Assembly: GCF_039534085.1 (NCBI RefSeq)
Contig: NZ_BAAAUT010000043.1
Coordinates: 3,552-67,551, forward strand
Direction: 5' to 3'
Source: Planomonospora_B alba
GTDB taxonomy: Bacteria > Actinomycetota > Actinomycetes > Streptosporangiales > Streptosporangiaceae
Length of the DNA: 64,000 nucleotides
Part shown: positions 52,004 through 60,624 of the stretch, piece by piece
Layout: each line of letters opens with the position of its first letter
Position numbering within the stretch: position 1 is the stretch's first letter
Translations under genes and position numbers: made by a program
The notes under the pieces: model-generated
Told to the model about the DNA's origin: nothing
What the model saw: only the letters and a program-made list of their open reading frames with translations
The model's database searches: none

Positions 52004-53626
52004 ATGGCAGTGACCGTGACGTTCAACGAGGAGCGCCTGGCCGCTCTGGCCGCCGAGACGGTCAGGGCGCTGGTCGCCGACCGGGTCCACGAGCGCCTGG
52101 CGGCTGGCGACGCCACCCTGTGGGGCGAGGAGGCGCAGGCCGAGGCGGCCATCCGCCTGGGCTGGCTCAACCTGCCCCTCACCAGCCGGGAGCTGCTCCC
52201 CGAGATCGGCATCCTGGTCGAGCGGGCCCGGGCCCAGGGCCTGGACCACGTGGTCCTCGCCGGCATGGGCGGCTCCTCGCTCGCCCCCGAGGTCATCTGC
52301 ACCAGCGCCGACGTGCCGCTGACCGTGCTCGACACCACCGACCCCGGCCAGGTCCGCCGCGCCCTGGCCGACCGGCTGGAGCGGACCATCGTCGTGGTGG
52401 CCAGCAAGAGCGGCGGCACGGTCGAGACCGACAGCCACCGCCGCATCTACGAGCAGGCCTTCCGCGAGGCCGGGATCGACCCGGCCGAGCGGATCGTCGT
52501 GGTCACCGACCCGGGCTCGCCGCTGGAGCAGGCCGCCATCGAGGCGGGCTACCCGGTCATCCTCGCCGACCCCAACGTGGGCGGGCGCTACAGCGCCCTG
52601 TCGGCCTTCGGCCTGGTGCCCAGCGCGCTGGCCGGGGCCGACGTGCTGAAGCTCCTCGACGACGCCGACGCGGTCCGGCCGCTGCTGGCGCAGGCCGAGG
52701 GCAACCCGGGCCTGGAGCTCGGCGCCGCGCTGGGCGCCGCCGCGCTGGCCGGACGCGACAAGCTCGTCCTGGAGGACGGCATGTCGGAGATCAACGGCCT
52801 GCCCGACTGGATCGAGCAGCTGATCGCCGAGTCCACCGGCAAGTCCGGCAAGGGCATCCTGCCGGTCGTCGGGGCCGACCCGAACGACAGCGACGACGAG
52901 CTGGTCGCCGGGATCGACTCCGACGGCTCGGTGACCGTGGCCGGCCCGCTGGGCGCGCAGTTCCTCGTCTGGGAGTACGCCACCGCGGTCGCCGGCCGGG
53001 TCCTGGGCATCGACCCGTTCAACCAGCCGAACGTGACCGAGTCCAAGGAGAACACCAGCAGGCTGCTGGAGGCGGGCGACCTGCCGCTGGGCACGCCCGT
53101 GCTGGTGGACGGGCCGGTCGAGGTCTACGGCGAGGACCTGCAGGACGCCAAGGACCTGTCCGACGTGTTCACCCGGCTGCTGCAGGCGATCCCGGACGAC
53201 GGCTACCTGGCGGTGATGGCCTACCTCGACCGGGAGGCGGCCTTCGACGCCCCCGTGGCCGAGGGCGCCTCGTTCGAGGTCATGACCGACGCCTGGAGCG
53301 CGGCCGACCCGGCCACCCTCCGCGGTCTGCTGGCGGTCCGCACCGACCGGCCCGTCACCTTCGGGTGGGGGCCCCGGTTCCTGCACTCCACCGGCCAGTA
53401 CCACAAGGGCGGGCCGCAGAACGGCGTGTTCCTGCAGATCACCGGGGAGGCGGGCGACGACCTGGAGGTCCCCGGCAGGCCGTACACCCTGGGGCGGCTC
53501 CAGCTGGCGCAGGCGCTGGGCGACCAGGGCGCGCTGACCAGCCGGGGCCGTCCGACCGTGCGGCTGCACCTGACCGACCGCGTGGCCGGGGTGGCGCGTC
53601 TGCTCGAAGCCGCGCGGGAGGTCTGA
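52004..53626 (+). CDS. pgi: Glucose-6-phosphate isomerase
   Basis: 540 aa, of the actinobacterial form fused within pentose-phosphate operons. Sugar-phosphate (SIS) motifs: GMGGSSLAPEV, SKSGGTVETD, DPNVGGRYSALSAFGLVP. Catalytic region QYHKGGPQNGVFLQI. It interconverts glucose-6-P and fructose-6-P, linking glycolysis to the neighbouring zwf step. The stop codon lies in a 23-bp tandem duplication shared with the zwf start. Confidence 0.93.
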   Translation: MAVTVTFNEERLAALAAETVRALVADRVHERLAAGDATLWGEEAQAEAAIRLGWLNLPLTSRELLPEIGILVERARAQGLDHVVLAGMGGSSLAPEVICTSADVPLTVLDTTDPGQVRRALADRLERTIVVVASKSGGTVETDSHRRIYEQAFREAGIDPAERIVVVTDPGSPLEQAAIEAGYPVILADPNVGGRYSALSAFGLVPSALAGADVLKLLDDADAVRPLLAQAEGNPGLELGAALGAAALAGRDKLVLEDGMSEINGLPDWIEQLIAESTGKSGKGILPVVGADPNDSDDELVAGIDSDGSVTVAGPLGAQFLVWEYATAVAGRVLGIDPFNQPNVTESKENTSRLLEAGDLPLGTPVLVDGPVEVYGEDLQDAKDLSDVFTRLLQAIPDDGYLAVMAYLDREAAFDAPVAEGASFEVMTDAWSAADPATLRGLLAVRTDRPVTFGWGPRFLHSTGQYHKGGPQNGVFLQITGEAGDDLEVPGRPYTLGRLQLAQALGDQGALTSRGRPTVRLHLTDRVAGVARLLEAAREV

Positions 53627-53660
53627 TGACGGAGCAGCGGGAGGTCTGATGACGCAGCAG
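53615..53660 (+). repeat. 23-bp tandem duplication across the pgi-zwf junction
   Basis: 53615-53637 and 53638-53660 differ at one base. Each copy contains GGGAGGTCTGATGACG, that is a ribosome site, a stop and an ATG. The first ATG (53626) opens only MTEQREV before a stop that overlaps the zwf ATG at 53649. Confidence 0.9.
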
Positions 53661-55256
53661 GAGCAGGGAGTGCAGGTCGAGGAGGCCGTGGCCGCCGCCT
53701 CGGCGGCCGCGACCGCCCCCACCACCGAGGAGCGCGTGGCGGCCAATCCGCTGCGCGACCCCCGGGACAAGCGCCTGCCCCGCGTGGCGGGGCCGTGCGT
53801 GCTGGTGCTGTTCGGCGTGACCGGCGACCTGGCGCGCAAGAAACTGCTCCCCGCGATCTACGACCTGGCGAACCGGGGGCTGCTGCCCCCGGGCTTCTCC
53901 CTGGTCGGCTTCGCCCGCCGCGACTGGCAGGACCAGGACTTCGCGCAGCTGACCTACGACGCGGTCAAGGCGAACGCGCGCACGCCGTTCCGCGAGGAGG
54001 TCTGGCGGCAGCTGTCGGAGGGCATCTTCTTCTGCCCGGGGGAGTTCACCGACGACGGCGCGTTCGACGCGCTGGCGATGATGCTCGCGGAGATCGACGA
54101 GACCCGGGGCACCGGCGGCAACTACGGCTTCTACCTGTCGGTGCCGCCGAAGTTCTTCCCGGTCGTGGTCGAGCAGCTCAAGCGGACCGGCGTGGCGCAC
54201 GGCCCGGCCGGCTCCTGGCGCCGGGTGGTGATCGAGAAGCCCTTCGGGCACAACCTGGCCAGCGCCCGGGAGCTCAACGCGATCACCAGCGCGGTCTTCC
54301 CGGAGAGCTCGGTGTTCCGCATCGACCACTACCTGGGCAAGGAGACCGTCCAGAACATCATGGCGCTGCGGTTCGCCAACAACCTGTTCGAGCCGATCTG
54401 GAACCGCGGATACGTCGACCACGTCCAGATCACGATGGCCGAGGACATCGGCATCGGCGGCCGGGCGGGCTACTACGACGGCATCGGCGCGGCCCGCGAC
54501 GTGATCCAGAACCACCTGCTCCAGCTGCTGGCGCTGGTGGCGATGGAGGATCCCACCTCCTTCGACGCCGACGCGCTGCGCCGGGAGAAGGAGAAGGTCC
54601 TGCGGGCGGTGCAGCTCCCGCACGACCTGGCGCGCAGCACGGCGCGCGGGCGCTACGCGGCCGGCTGGCAGGGCGGCGAACCGGTCGTCGGCTACACCGA
54701 GGAGGAGGGCATCCCCGCCGACTCGGTCACCGAGACCTACGCCGCGATCAAGCTGGAGATCGCCAACCGCCGCTGGGCGGGCGTGCCGTTCTACCTGCGC
54801 ACCGGCAAGCGGCTCGGGCGCCGGGTGACCGAGGTCGCCGTGGTGTTCCAGAAGGCGCCGCACCTGCCGTTCAGCAAGGACGAGACCGAGATACTGGGGC
54901 ACAACGCGCTGGTCATCCGGGTCCAGCCGGACGAGGGCGTCACGGTGCGGTTCGGCTCGAAGGTGCCGGGGACCGCGATGGAGGTCCGGGACGTCTCGAT
55001 GGACTTCGCCTACGGCGAGTCGTTCATGGAGTCCTCCCCCGAGGCCTACGAGCGGCTCCTGCTGGACGTGCTGATCGGCGACCCGCCGCTCTTCCCGCAC
55101 CAGCGCGAGGTGGAGCTGTCGTGGAAGATCCTCGACCCGATCGAGGAGTTCTGGGCCACGCAGGGGCCGCCGGAGGACTACCCCGCGGGCACCTGGGGCC
55201 CCGCCTCGGCCGACGAGATGATGGCCCGCGACGGGCGCGTCTGGAGGAGGCTGTAG
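53649..55256 (+). CDS. zwf: Glucose-6-phosphate dehydrogenase
   Basis: 535 aa. NADP fold LVLFGVTGDLARKKLLPAIYDL, substrate motif FRIDHYLGKETVQN, and VIEKPFGHNLASA. It makes 6-phosphogluconolactone and NADPH. The N-terminal 25 residues (Ala/Glu-rich) are variable. ATG 53649 lies in the second copy of a 23-bp duplication, with GGGAGG just upstream. It is followed immediately by opcA, its assembly factor. Confidence 0.96.
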   Translation: MTQQEQGVQVEEAVAAASAAATAPTTEERVAANPLRDPRDKRLPRVAGPCVLVLFGVTGDLARKKLLPAIYDLANRGLLPPGFSLVGFARRDWQDQDFAQLTYDAVKANARTPFREEVWRQLSEGIFFCPGEFTDDGAFDALAMMLAEIDETRGTGGNYGFYLSVPPKFFPVVVEQLKRTGVAHGPAGSWRRVVIEKPFGHNLASARELNAITSAVFPESSVFRIDHYLGKETVQNIMALRFANNLFEPIWNRGYVDHVQITMAEDIGIGGRAGYYDGIGAARDVIQNHLLQLLALVAMEDPTSFDADALRREKEKVLRAVQLPHDLARSTARGRYAAGWQGGEPVVGYTEEEGIPADSVTETYAAIKLEIANRRWAGVPFYLRTGKRLGRRVTEVAVVFQKAPHLPFSKDETEILGHNALVIRVQPDEGVTVRFGSKVPGTAMEVRDVSMDFAYGESFMESSPEAYERLLLDVLIGDPPLFPHQREVELSWKILDPIEEFWATQGPPEDYPAGTWGPASADEMMARDGRVWRRL

Positions 55257-56168
55257 ATGCCGAGCTTCATGCTCACCGACACCACCGCGTCGAAGATCTC
55301 CTCCCACCTCACCCACCTCCGCCACCAGCTGGGCAGCCCGGCGGTCGGCATGGTGCTGACGCTGGTGGTGGTCTGCGACGAGGCCAGCCAGTACGACGCG
55401 ACCCGCGCCGCGACCGAGGCGGCCCGCGCGCACCCGTCCCGGATCCTGGTCGTCGTCATGCGCGACCCCGCCGAGCCGAACCGGCTCGACGCGGAGCTGC
55501 GCGTCGGGGAGACCACGCCGGGCGAGGTGGTCCTGCTCCGCCTGTACGGCGAGCTGACCCGGCACGCCGACTCGGTGGTCAGCCCGCTGCTGCTCACCGA
55601 CACGCCGGTGGTCGCCTGGTGGCCGAAGAGCTGCCCGGAGGTCCCGGCCAAGGACCCGGTCGGGATGCTCGCCCAGCGCCGGATCCTCGACGCGCGGGCG
55701 GCGCCGGAGCGGGTGCAGGCGATCGCGGGCCGGGCCCGCAGCTACACGCCGGGCGACACCGACCTGGCCTGGACCCGGCTGACGCCGTGGCGGAGCCTGC
55801 TGGCCGCCGCGTTCGACCAGCCGGTGGGCAAGGTGAAGAAGGGCGTCGTGGAGGCCTCGCCCGACCACGCCAGCGCCCCGCTGCTGGCCGCCTGGCTGGG
55901 CGAGCGGCTCGGCGCGCCGGTGAAGGTCGCCGAGTCCGGCGGTCCCGGCCTGACCTGCGTCCGGCTGACCACCGCCGAGGGTGACATCGTCATCAGCCGC
56001 TCCGACGCGCGCCTGGCCACGTTCTCCCGGCCGGGCCAGCCGGACCGCCAGGTCGCCCTGGCCCGCCGCCCGACCGAGGAGCTGCTCGCCGAGGAGCTGC
56101 GCCGCCTGGACCCGGACGAGATCTACGAGGCCGCGATCCGGCGGGTCGCCCGTACGCACAAGTCCTGA
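55257..56168 (+). CDS. opcA: Glucose-6-phosphate dehydrogenase assembly protein OpcA
   Basis: 303 aa. N-terminus DTTASKISSHLTHLRHQLG and the block SPLLLTDTPVVAWWPKSCPEVPAKDPVGMLAQRRILDA are characteristic. OpcA promotes the active oligomer of Zwf; in actinobacteria it is thought to be a redox-sensitive activator. The ATG follows the zwf stop without any gap, so expression is coupled. Confidence 0.95.
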   Translation: MPSFMLTDTTASKISSHLTHLRHQLGSPAVGMVLTLVVVCDEASQYDATRAATEAARAHPSRILVVVMRDPAEPNRLDAELRVGETTPGEVVLLRLYGELTRHADSVVSPLLLTDTPVVAWWPKSCPEVPAKDPVGMLAQRRILDARAAPERVQAIAGRARSYTPGDTDLAWTRLTPWRSLLAAAFDQPVGKVKKGVVEASPDHASAPLLAAWLGERLGAPVKVAESGGPGLTCVRLTTAEGDIVISRSDARLATFSRPGQPDRQVALARRPTEELLAEELRRLDPDEIYEAAIRRVARTHKS

Positions 56169-56202
56169 CGGGCGGGGGACGGGTCCGCCCCGCCCCCGCC
56201 CG
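56169..56202 (+). terminator. Hairpin between opcA and pgl
   Basis: CGGGCGGGGG/CCCCCGCCCG, perfect 10-bp arms, immediately after the opcA stop. It may terminate or attenuate before pgl, which starts 26 bp later. Confidence 0.5.
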
Positions 56203-56227
56203 ATCCCCGAGTCAGAGAGATCACGCT

Positions 56228-57004
56228 GTGAGTGTTCCCACCGTCGTCGTCCACCGGGACGCCGACATGCTCGCCAAGGCCGTCGCCGCCCGGGTGATCA
56301 CCCGCCTGGTCGACGTGCAGTCGGCCAAGGGCTCGGCCTCCCTGGTCCTGACCGGCGGCACGGTCGGCATCGCCACGCTGGCCGAGATCGCCGCCAGCCC
56401 GGCCCGCGACGCCGTCGACTGGCGCAACCTGGACATCTGGTGGGGCGACGAGCGCTTCCTGCCCTCCGGCGACCCGGAACGCAACGAGACCGGCGCCCGC
56501 AAGGCCCTGCTGGACCACGTCGACGTCGACCCGGCCCGGGTGCACGTGATGCGCGGCCCCGACTCGGGCATGTCCGCCGAGGAGTCCGCCGACGCCTACG
56601 CCGAGGAGCTGCGCCGGGCCGCCCGGCCGGAGGACCACGGGCCCGCGCCCGCCTTCGACGTGCTGCTGCTGGGCATGGGCCCGGACGCGCACGTGGCGTC
56701 GCTGTTCCCGGAGATGCCCGCGCTGTACGACACCCGGACCGCGGTGGCCGTGCACGGCTCTCCCAAGCCGCCGCCCACCCGGATCTCGTTGACGATGCCG
56801 GTCATCCAGGGGGCGCGCGAGGTGTGGGTCGTCGCGGCGGGCGCCGACAAGGCGGGCGCCGTACGGCTGGCGCTGGCCGACGACTCGGGGCCGGTGCAGG
56901 TCCCGGCGGCCGGGGCGCGGGGGCGGCGGCGCACCCTGTTCCTGCTGGACCGCGCCTCCGCCGCGAAGATCCCCGCCTCGCTCAGCCGGATCTCCTCTCC
57001 CTGA
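56228..57004 (+). CDS. pgl: 6-phosphogluconolactonase
   Basis: 258 aa from GTG. Family motifs: SLVLTGGTVGIATLAEI, WWGDERFLPSGDPERNE, and LLGMGPDAHVASLFP (usual form GxGxDGHxASLFPG, here Ala for Gly). It hydrolyses the lactone made by Zwf. Last gene of the pentose-phosphate operon. Confidence 0.94.
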   Translation: MSVPTVVVHRDADMLAKAVAARVITRLVDVQSAKGSASLVLTGGTVGIATLAEIAASPARDAVDWRNLDIWWGDERFLPSGDPERNETGARKALLDHVDVDPARVHVMRGPDSGMSAEESADAYAEELRRAARPEDHGPAPAFDVLLLGMGPDAHVASLFPEMPALYDTRTAVAVHGSPKPPPTRISLTMPVIQGAREVWVVAAGADKAGAVRLALADDSGPVQVPAAGARGRRRTLFLLDRASAAKIPASLSRISSP

Positions 57005-57024
57005 GGCCGTTCTCCGCCTCCCCG

Positions 57025-57047
57025 CCCGGCCGGTCCTTCCGGCCGGG
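57025..57047 (+). terminator. Terminator of the pentose-phosphate operon
   Basis: CCCGGCCGG-TCCTT-CCGGCCGGG, perfect 9-bp arms, 21 bp past the pgl stop. Confidence 0.65.
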
Positions 57048-57128
57048 TCCCGGGGCGCGGTCCGGCCGGGTCCCGCCTGCGGGCCGCGCGGTGGCCCCGC
57101 CGCCGCCGGGCGGCCCGGGCGCCCCGGT

Positions 57129-57134
57129 TAGTCT
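57129..57134 (+). promoter_or_regulatory. -10 element for leaderless YciI mRNA
   Basis: TAGTCT, 7 nt before ATG 57142; no ribosome site. Confidence 0.5.
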
Positions 57135-57141
57135 GGCGGCC

Positions 57142-57444
57142 ATGTTCATCCTCGAACTCACCTACACCGCCCCCGTCGAGCGTGTCGACGCCCTCCTGGC
57201 GGATCACGTCGCGTGGCTGGACGAGCAGTACGAGGCCGGGGTCTTCATCGCCTCCGGCCGCAAGGTCCCGCGCGACGGCGGAGTGATCGTCGCCGTCGGC
57301 GAGGACCGCGCGGCCGTCGAGGCCCTCGTGGCGACCGACCCCTTCAGCGTCGAGAAGGTGGCCGACTACCGGATCACCGAGTTCCTCGCCACCAGGACGG
57401 CCCCGCCCCTGTCCTCCTACCGTCAGCAGCCCCCGCCGGCCTGA
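57142..57444 (+). CDS. YciI family protein
   Basis: 100 aa. The YciI fold is recognisable: MFILELTYTAPVERVDALLADHVAWLDEQYEAGVFIASG, with the conserved His in ADHVAWL and Asp in ATDPF(S)VEKVADYRI; longer stretches are not repeated here. YciI-like proteins are small enzymes or putative enzymes (some dechlorinate or degrade aromatic compounds); the substrate here is unknown. Confidence 0.85.
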   Translation: MFILELTYTAPVERVDALLADHVAWLDEQYEAGVFIASGRKVPRDGGVIVAVGEDRAAVEALVATDPFSVEKVADYRITEFLATRTAPPLSSYRQQPPPA

Positions 57445-57640
57445 CCGGATCGGGACGCACGCCGACCGCCGCAAGCCGGCCGGACGCCCGGTGCCGGTGA
57501 TCCCGCCACGGACGCCGAGCCGCCGGGGTACGCCGCTCTGCCCGGGGCCTCGTCGCCGCGGGAGGAGGGGGAGCGACCGCCTCCCGCCCCTCCCCTCCTG
57601 TCTAGGATGCCGGGGCGTACAGGACGCCACGGAGGTGCGG

Positions 57641-58120
57641 GTGGGCGTGGACGGGACCGAGACGGCGGGGCGGGTGCCGCAGGACGCCGAGGGGCGGGCC
57701 CCGGCGGAGGGCCGGGCGCTGTTCGTCTACGGGACGCTGATGTTCCCCGAGGTGCTGCGGGCGCTGCTCGGGCGGGTGCCGGACAGCGCTCCGGCGGAGG
57801 TCGCGGGGTGGCGGGCCGCCCGCCTGCCGGGCCGGGTCTATCCCGTGCTCGTGCCCGCGCCGGAGGGGACCGCCCGCGGCCTGCTGATCACGGGCCTGAC
57901 CGCGGCGGAGTGGCGCGTCCTGGACGAGTACGAGGGCCCGATGTACGAGCTGCGGCCCGTCGAGCTGACGGACGCGCGGCGGGGGTGGGCCTACGTCAGC
58001 GCCGATCCCGCGGCGGCGTCCGCCGAGGACTGGGACGCCGGCCGCTTCGTGGCCGAGCACCTGGACGCCTATCTGGGCGAGTGCGCCGGGTGGCGGGCGG
58101 AGGACGGGCCGGCCCCGTGA
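57641..58120 (+). CDS. Gamma-glutamylcyclotransferase-like (GGCT/AIG2) protein
   Basis: About 159 aa from GTG 57641 (GGAGG 5 nt upstream; GTG 57647 is also possible). The substrate loop is LFVYGTLMFPEVL, and the catalytic Glu lies in LDEYEGPMYEL. The domain recycles gamma-glutamyl or related amines to pyroglutamate-type products; AIG2-like bacterial members are poorly characterised. It converges on the adenosine deaminase gene with only 6 bp between stops. Confidence 0.85.
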   Translation: MGVDGTETAGRVPQDAEGRAPAEGRALFVYGTLMFPEVLRALLGRVPDSAPAEVAGWRAARLPGRVYPVLVPAPEGTARGLLITGLTAAEWRVLDEYEGPMYELRPVELTDARRGWAYVSADPAAASAEDWDAGRFVAEHLDAYLGECAGWRAEDGPAP

Positions 58121-58126
58121 CGGGGC

Positions 58127-59140
58127 TCAGAGCAGCGCGTCGATCTCGGCGAGGAGGTCCCGCTTGGCACCGTCGTCGAGGTAGGAGGCGGTGACGGCGT
58201 TGCGGGCGAGGCCGGCGAGGGCCTTCTCGTCGAGGCCGAAGACGTCGGCGGCGACGCGGTACTCGTTGGTCAGCGTGGTGGCGAACATGGGCGGGTCGTC
58301 GCTGCCCAGCGTGACGGTCAGGCCCTCGGCCAGCAGGCGCGGGAGCGGGTGGTCCTCGATCCGGGCGACCTGGCCGGTGCGGACGTTGGAGACGGGGCAG
58401 ACGTCCAGGGGGATCGCCTCCTCGCGCAGGCGGGCGACGAGGCGGGGGTCGTCCAGGCAGGAGATGCCGTGGCCGATCCGCTCGGCGCCGAGGTGGTCGA
58501 CGACCTCCCAGATCGTCTCGGGGCCGGTCATCTCCCCGGCGTGCGGGACGCTGTGCAGGCCGGCGGCCCGGGCGGCGCGGAAGGCGTCCCGGAAGGCGTC
58601 GCGGTGGTGGACGCGCTCCTGCTCGATCCCGGCCAGGCCGAAGGCCACCAGCGCCTGCGGGGGCTCTTCGAGGGCGTGCTCCAGGGTGATCCGGGCGGCC
58701 TCGGCGCCGAACTCGCCGGGGATGTCGAAGATGTAGCCGATCCGGACGCCGTGCTCGTCGAGGGCGCGGCGGGCGGCGAGGTCCAGCGCCTCGGTGACGG
58801 CCCTGCGCGGCATGCCCACCATGTGGTGGGCGTACGGCGTGACGGTCACCTCGGCGTAGCGGCCGTTCTGCCCGGCGAGGTCGCGGGCCAGGCCCGTCAC
58901 CAGGGTGGCGACGTCCTCGGGCTCGCGGACCAGCGCGTTGACGGCCCGGTAGACCCGGGCGAAGTCGAGGAAGTCCCGGAAGACGTAGAAGGCGCGCAGC
59001 TCCTCCTCGGTGGCCGGCACGGGCCCGCCGGGATGGCGGCGGGCCAGCTCCAGGACCGTCGGCACGGAGGCGGAGCCGACGAGGTGGACGTGGAGCTCGG
59101 CCTTGGGCAGCGCGTCGATGAAGTCGTGGATCTTCTCCAT
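58127..59140 (-). CDS. add: Adenosine deaminase family enzyme
   Basis: 337 aa. Zinc ligands and catalytic residues are present: AELHVHLVGS (HxH), HSVPHAGEMTGP (His and Glu), RIGHGISCL and LGSDDPPMF (Asp pair). It deaminates adenosine or adenine to the hypoxanthine form; the SDDPPMF ending is also seen in adenine deaminases of this fold, so the base/nucleoside preference is open. The ATG follows TAGGGT by 6 nt (leaderless). Confidence 0.9.
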   Translation of the reverse strand: MEKIHDFIDALPKAELHVHLVGSASVPTVLELARRHPGGPVPATEEELRAFYVFRDFLDFARVYRAVNALVREPEDVATLVTGLARDLAGQNGRYAEVTVTPYAHHMVGMPRRAVTEALDLAARRALDEHGVRIGYIFDIPGEFGAEAARITLEHALEEPPQALVAFGLAGIEQERVHHRDAFRDAFRAARAAGLHSVPHAGEMTGPETIWEVVDHLGAERIGHGISCLDDPRLVARLREEAIPLDVCPVSNVRTGQVARIEDHPLPRLLAEGLTVTLGSDDPPMFATTLTNEYRVAADVFGLDEKALAGLARNAVTASYLDDGAKRDLLAEIDALL

Positions 59141-59146
59141 GCCGCG

Positions 59147-59152
59147 ACCCTA
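59147..59152 (-). promoter_or_regulatory. -10 element for leaderless adenosine deaminase mRNA
   Basis: TAGGGT on the minus strand, 6 nt before the ATG; no ribosome site. Confidence 0.45.
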
Positions 59153-59362
59153 CGCAGGCCGTACCGGGCCGGGACAGAGAGATCGGCATAATCTGACAGG
59201 AAAATGTGAGATTCAGCTTCCCGGTCGTGCCGTGGGGTGCTTCGAGGCGTATCCGCCGGGTTCTCCCCGGGCCGTGGCCGCCGGGGCGGACGCCGCCGCC
59301 CCGGCGCGCCCGGGGAGGCGGCGGGCGGGAGCCGCCGTCCGCCGGGCACGCCGGACAGGGGT

Positions 59363-59409
59363 GATCCCCTGGTCCGAGGGGCCCTGAGCCCCCCTCGGAC
59401 CAGGGGATC
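59363..59409 (-). terminator. Terminator of the ACT-GNAT gene
   Basis: Perfect 19-bp arms (59363-59381 / 59391-59409) with a 9-nt loop, 12 bp past the stop of the minus-strand acetyltransferase gene. Confidence 0.7.
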
Positions 59410-59421
59410 GATGTGACGGGT

Positions 59422-60456
59422 TCAGCTCGGGGACGCCGTCGCCATCACGCCTACCGCCAGCCTGGCCTCCACCACGCCGGGGTCGTCGGTGTAGCCCAGG
59501 GTCGCCCCGAGCGAGACCATGAGCCTGCGCATGCGCGCGTTGTCGGAGAGCAGGACCGCCTTCACCTCCGCGAAGCCCAGGTCGCGGGCCTCGGCGACGA
59601 GCATCCTGGCCAGGGCGGTGCCCAGCCCCCTGCCCTGCCAGCGGTCCTCGACCAGGAAGGCCAGCTCGGCGATCCCGGGGTCGGGGGTGAACATCAAGGT
59701 GGCCAGCGCGACCACCTGCCCGTCGCGGCCGGCGACGACGGAGTGGCCCCGGCCGCGGTCGCAGAGCCGGTCGAAGACGCTCTCCGGCAGCGCGGGCATC
59801 GCGGTGAAGTAGCGGAAGCGGCGGCTCTCCGGCGAGCAGCGCTCGTGCAGGTCGCGCACGGCCTCGCGGTAGCCCGAGGTGAGCGGCCTGACCTCGGTCT
59901 CGGTGCCGTCGGAGAGTTTGACGACCCGTTCGGCGGAGGCGGGCGCCTCGGCGGGGGGCTGCGCCAGCCGGACGAACGCGGCGGCCCGGGCGGCCTCGGT
60001 CAGCGTGAAGGCCAGCTCGGCGCGGCGCAGCCGGATCGCCCGGCGCGCGGCCACCGGCACGGTGAGCAGCGTCGGGTCGGGCAGGTCGCTCATCTCGGCG
60101 CCGTAGACCCAGCGGGCGTCGTCGGCGCGGAGCAGCTCCTTCAGCAGCTCGGGCAGGCGCCAGGGGGCGGTGCGCACCCGGGAGGCGAGCAGGAGCACGC
60201 GGGTGGGCTCGTCGGTCAGCTCGTGGGCGGTGGCGGGGACGACCTGGACCCGGCGGCCGCCGGCCGCCTCCAGCGCTCCGCGCACGGCCTCCGGGGAGGC
60301 GGGGATCTCCGCGACGAACTCGTCCACCGTGCCGTCGGCGTCCGGGTGGACGCTGAGCCCCAGGATGTTGCCGCCCTTCTCCGCGAGGGCGGCGGCCAGC
60401 GACGCCAGCCGTCCCGGTCGCTCGTCCACCGTCGTCCGTATCCGCAGGAACCCCAT
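59422..60456 (-). CDS. ACT-GNAT acetyltransferase (amino-acid-regulated protein acetyltransferase-like)
   Basis: 344 aa. Residues 1-75 are an ACT domain (FLRIRTTVDERPGRLASLAAALAEKGGNILG). Residues about 185-344 are a GNAT domain: acetyl-CoA loop VEDRWQGRGLGTALARMLV and VKLSDGTETEVRPLTSGYREAVRDL. The order ACT then GNAT matches actinobacterial enzymes (for example MaKat of Micromonospora) that acetylate acetyl-CoA synthetase and respond to amino acids. The middle (75-180) is unassigned. A GGAGGGAG site precedes the ATG. No acs gene is nearby. Confidence 0.87.
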   Translation of the reverse strand: MGFLRIRTTVDERPGRLASLAAALAEKGGNILGLSVHPDADGTVDEFVAEIPASPEAVRGALEAAGGRRVQVVPATAHELTDEPTRVLLLASRVRTAPWRLPELLKELLRADDARWVYGAEMSDLPDPTLLTVPVAARRAIRLRRAELAFTLTEAARAAAFVRLAQPPAEAPASAERVVKLSDGTETEVRPLTSGYREAVRDLHERCSPESRRFRYFTAMPALPESVFDRLCDRGRGHSVVAGRDGQVVALATLMFTPDPGIAELAFLVEDRWQGRGLGTALARMLVAEARDLGFAEVKAVLLSDNARMRRLMVSLGATLGYTDDPGVVEARLAVGVMATASPS

Positions 60457-60624
60457 CGGAACACTCCCTCCGTCCGACAGGAAGCATGACGGGGTCCTGT
60501 TACAGCGCTGCTACGTGGGAGTGAGCCCACCGTTACGTCTGCGATGATCGCTCATGACGCGGTTGCACAACGGTTTCCGTCGGAAGGTACGGCCTACCTG
60601 ACGGATATAGCAGGATATGTGGCC

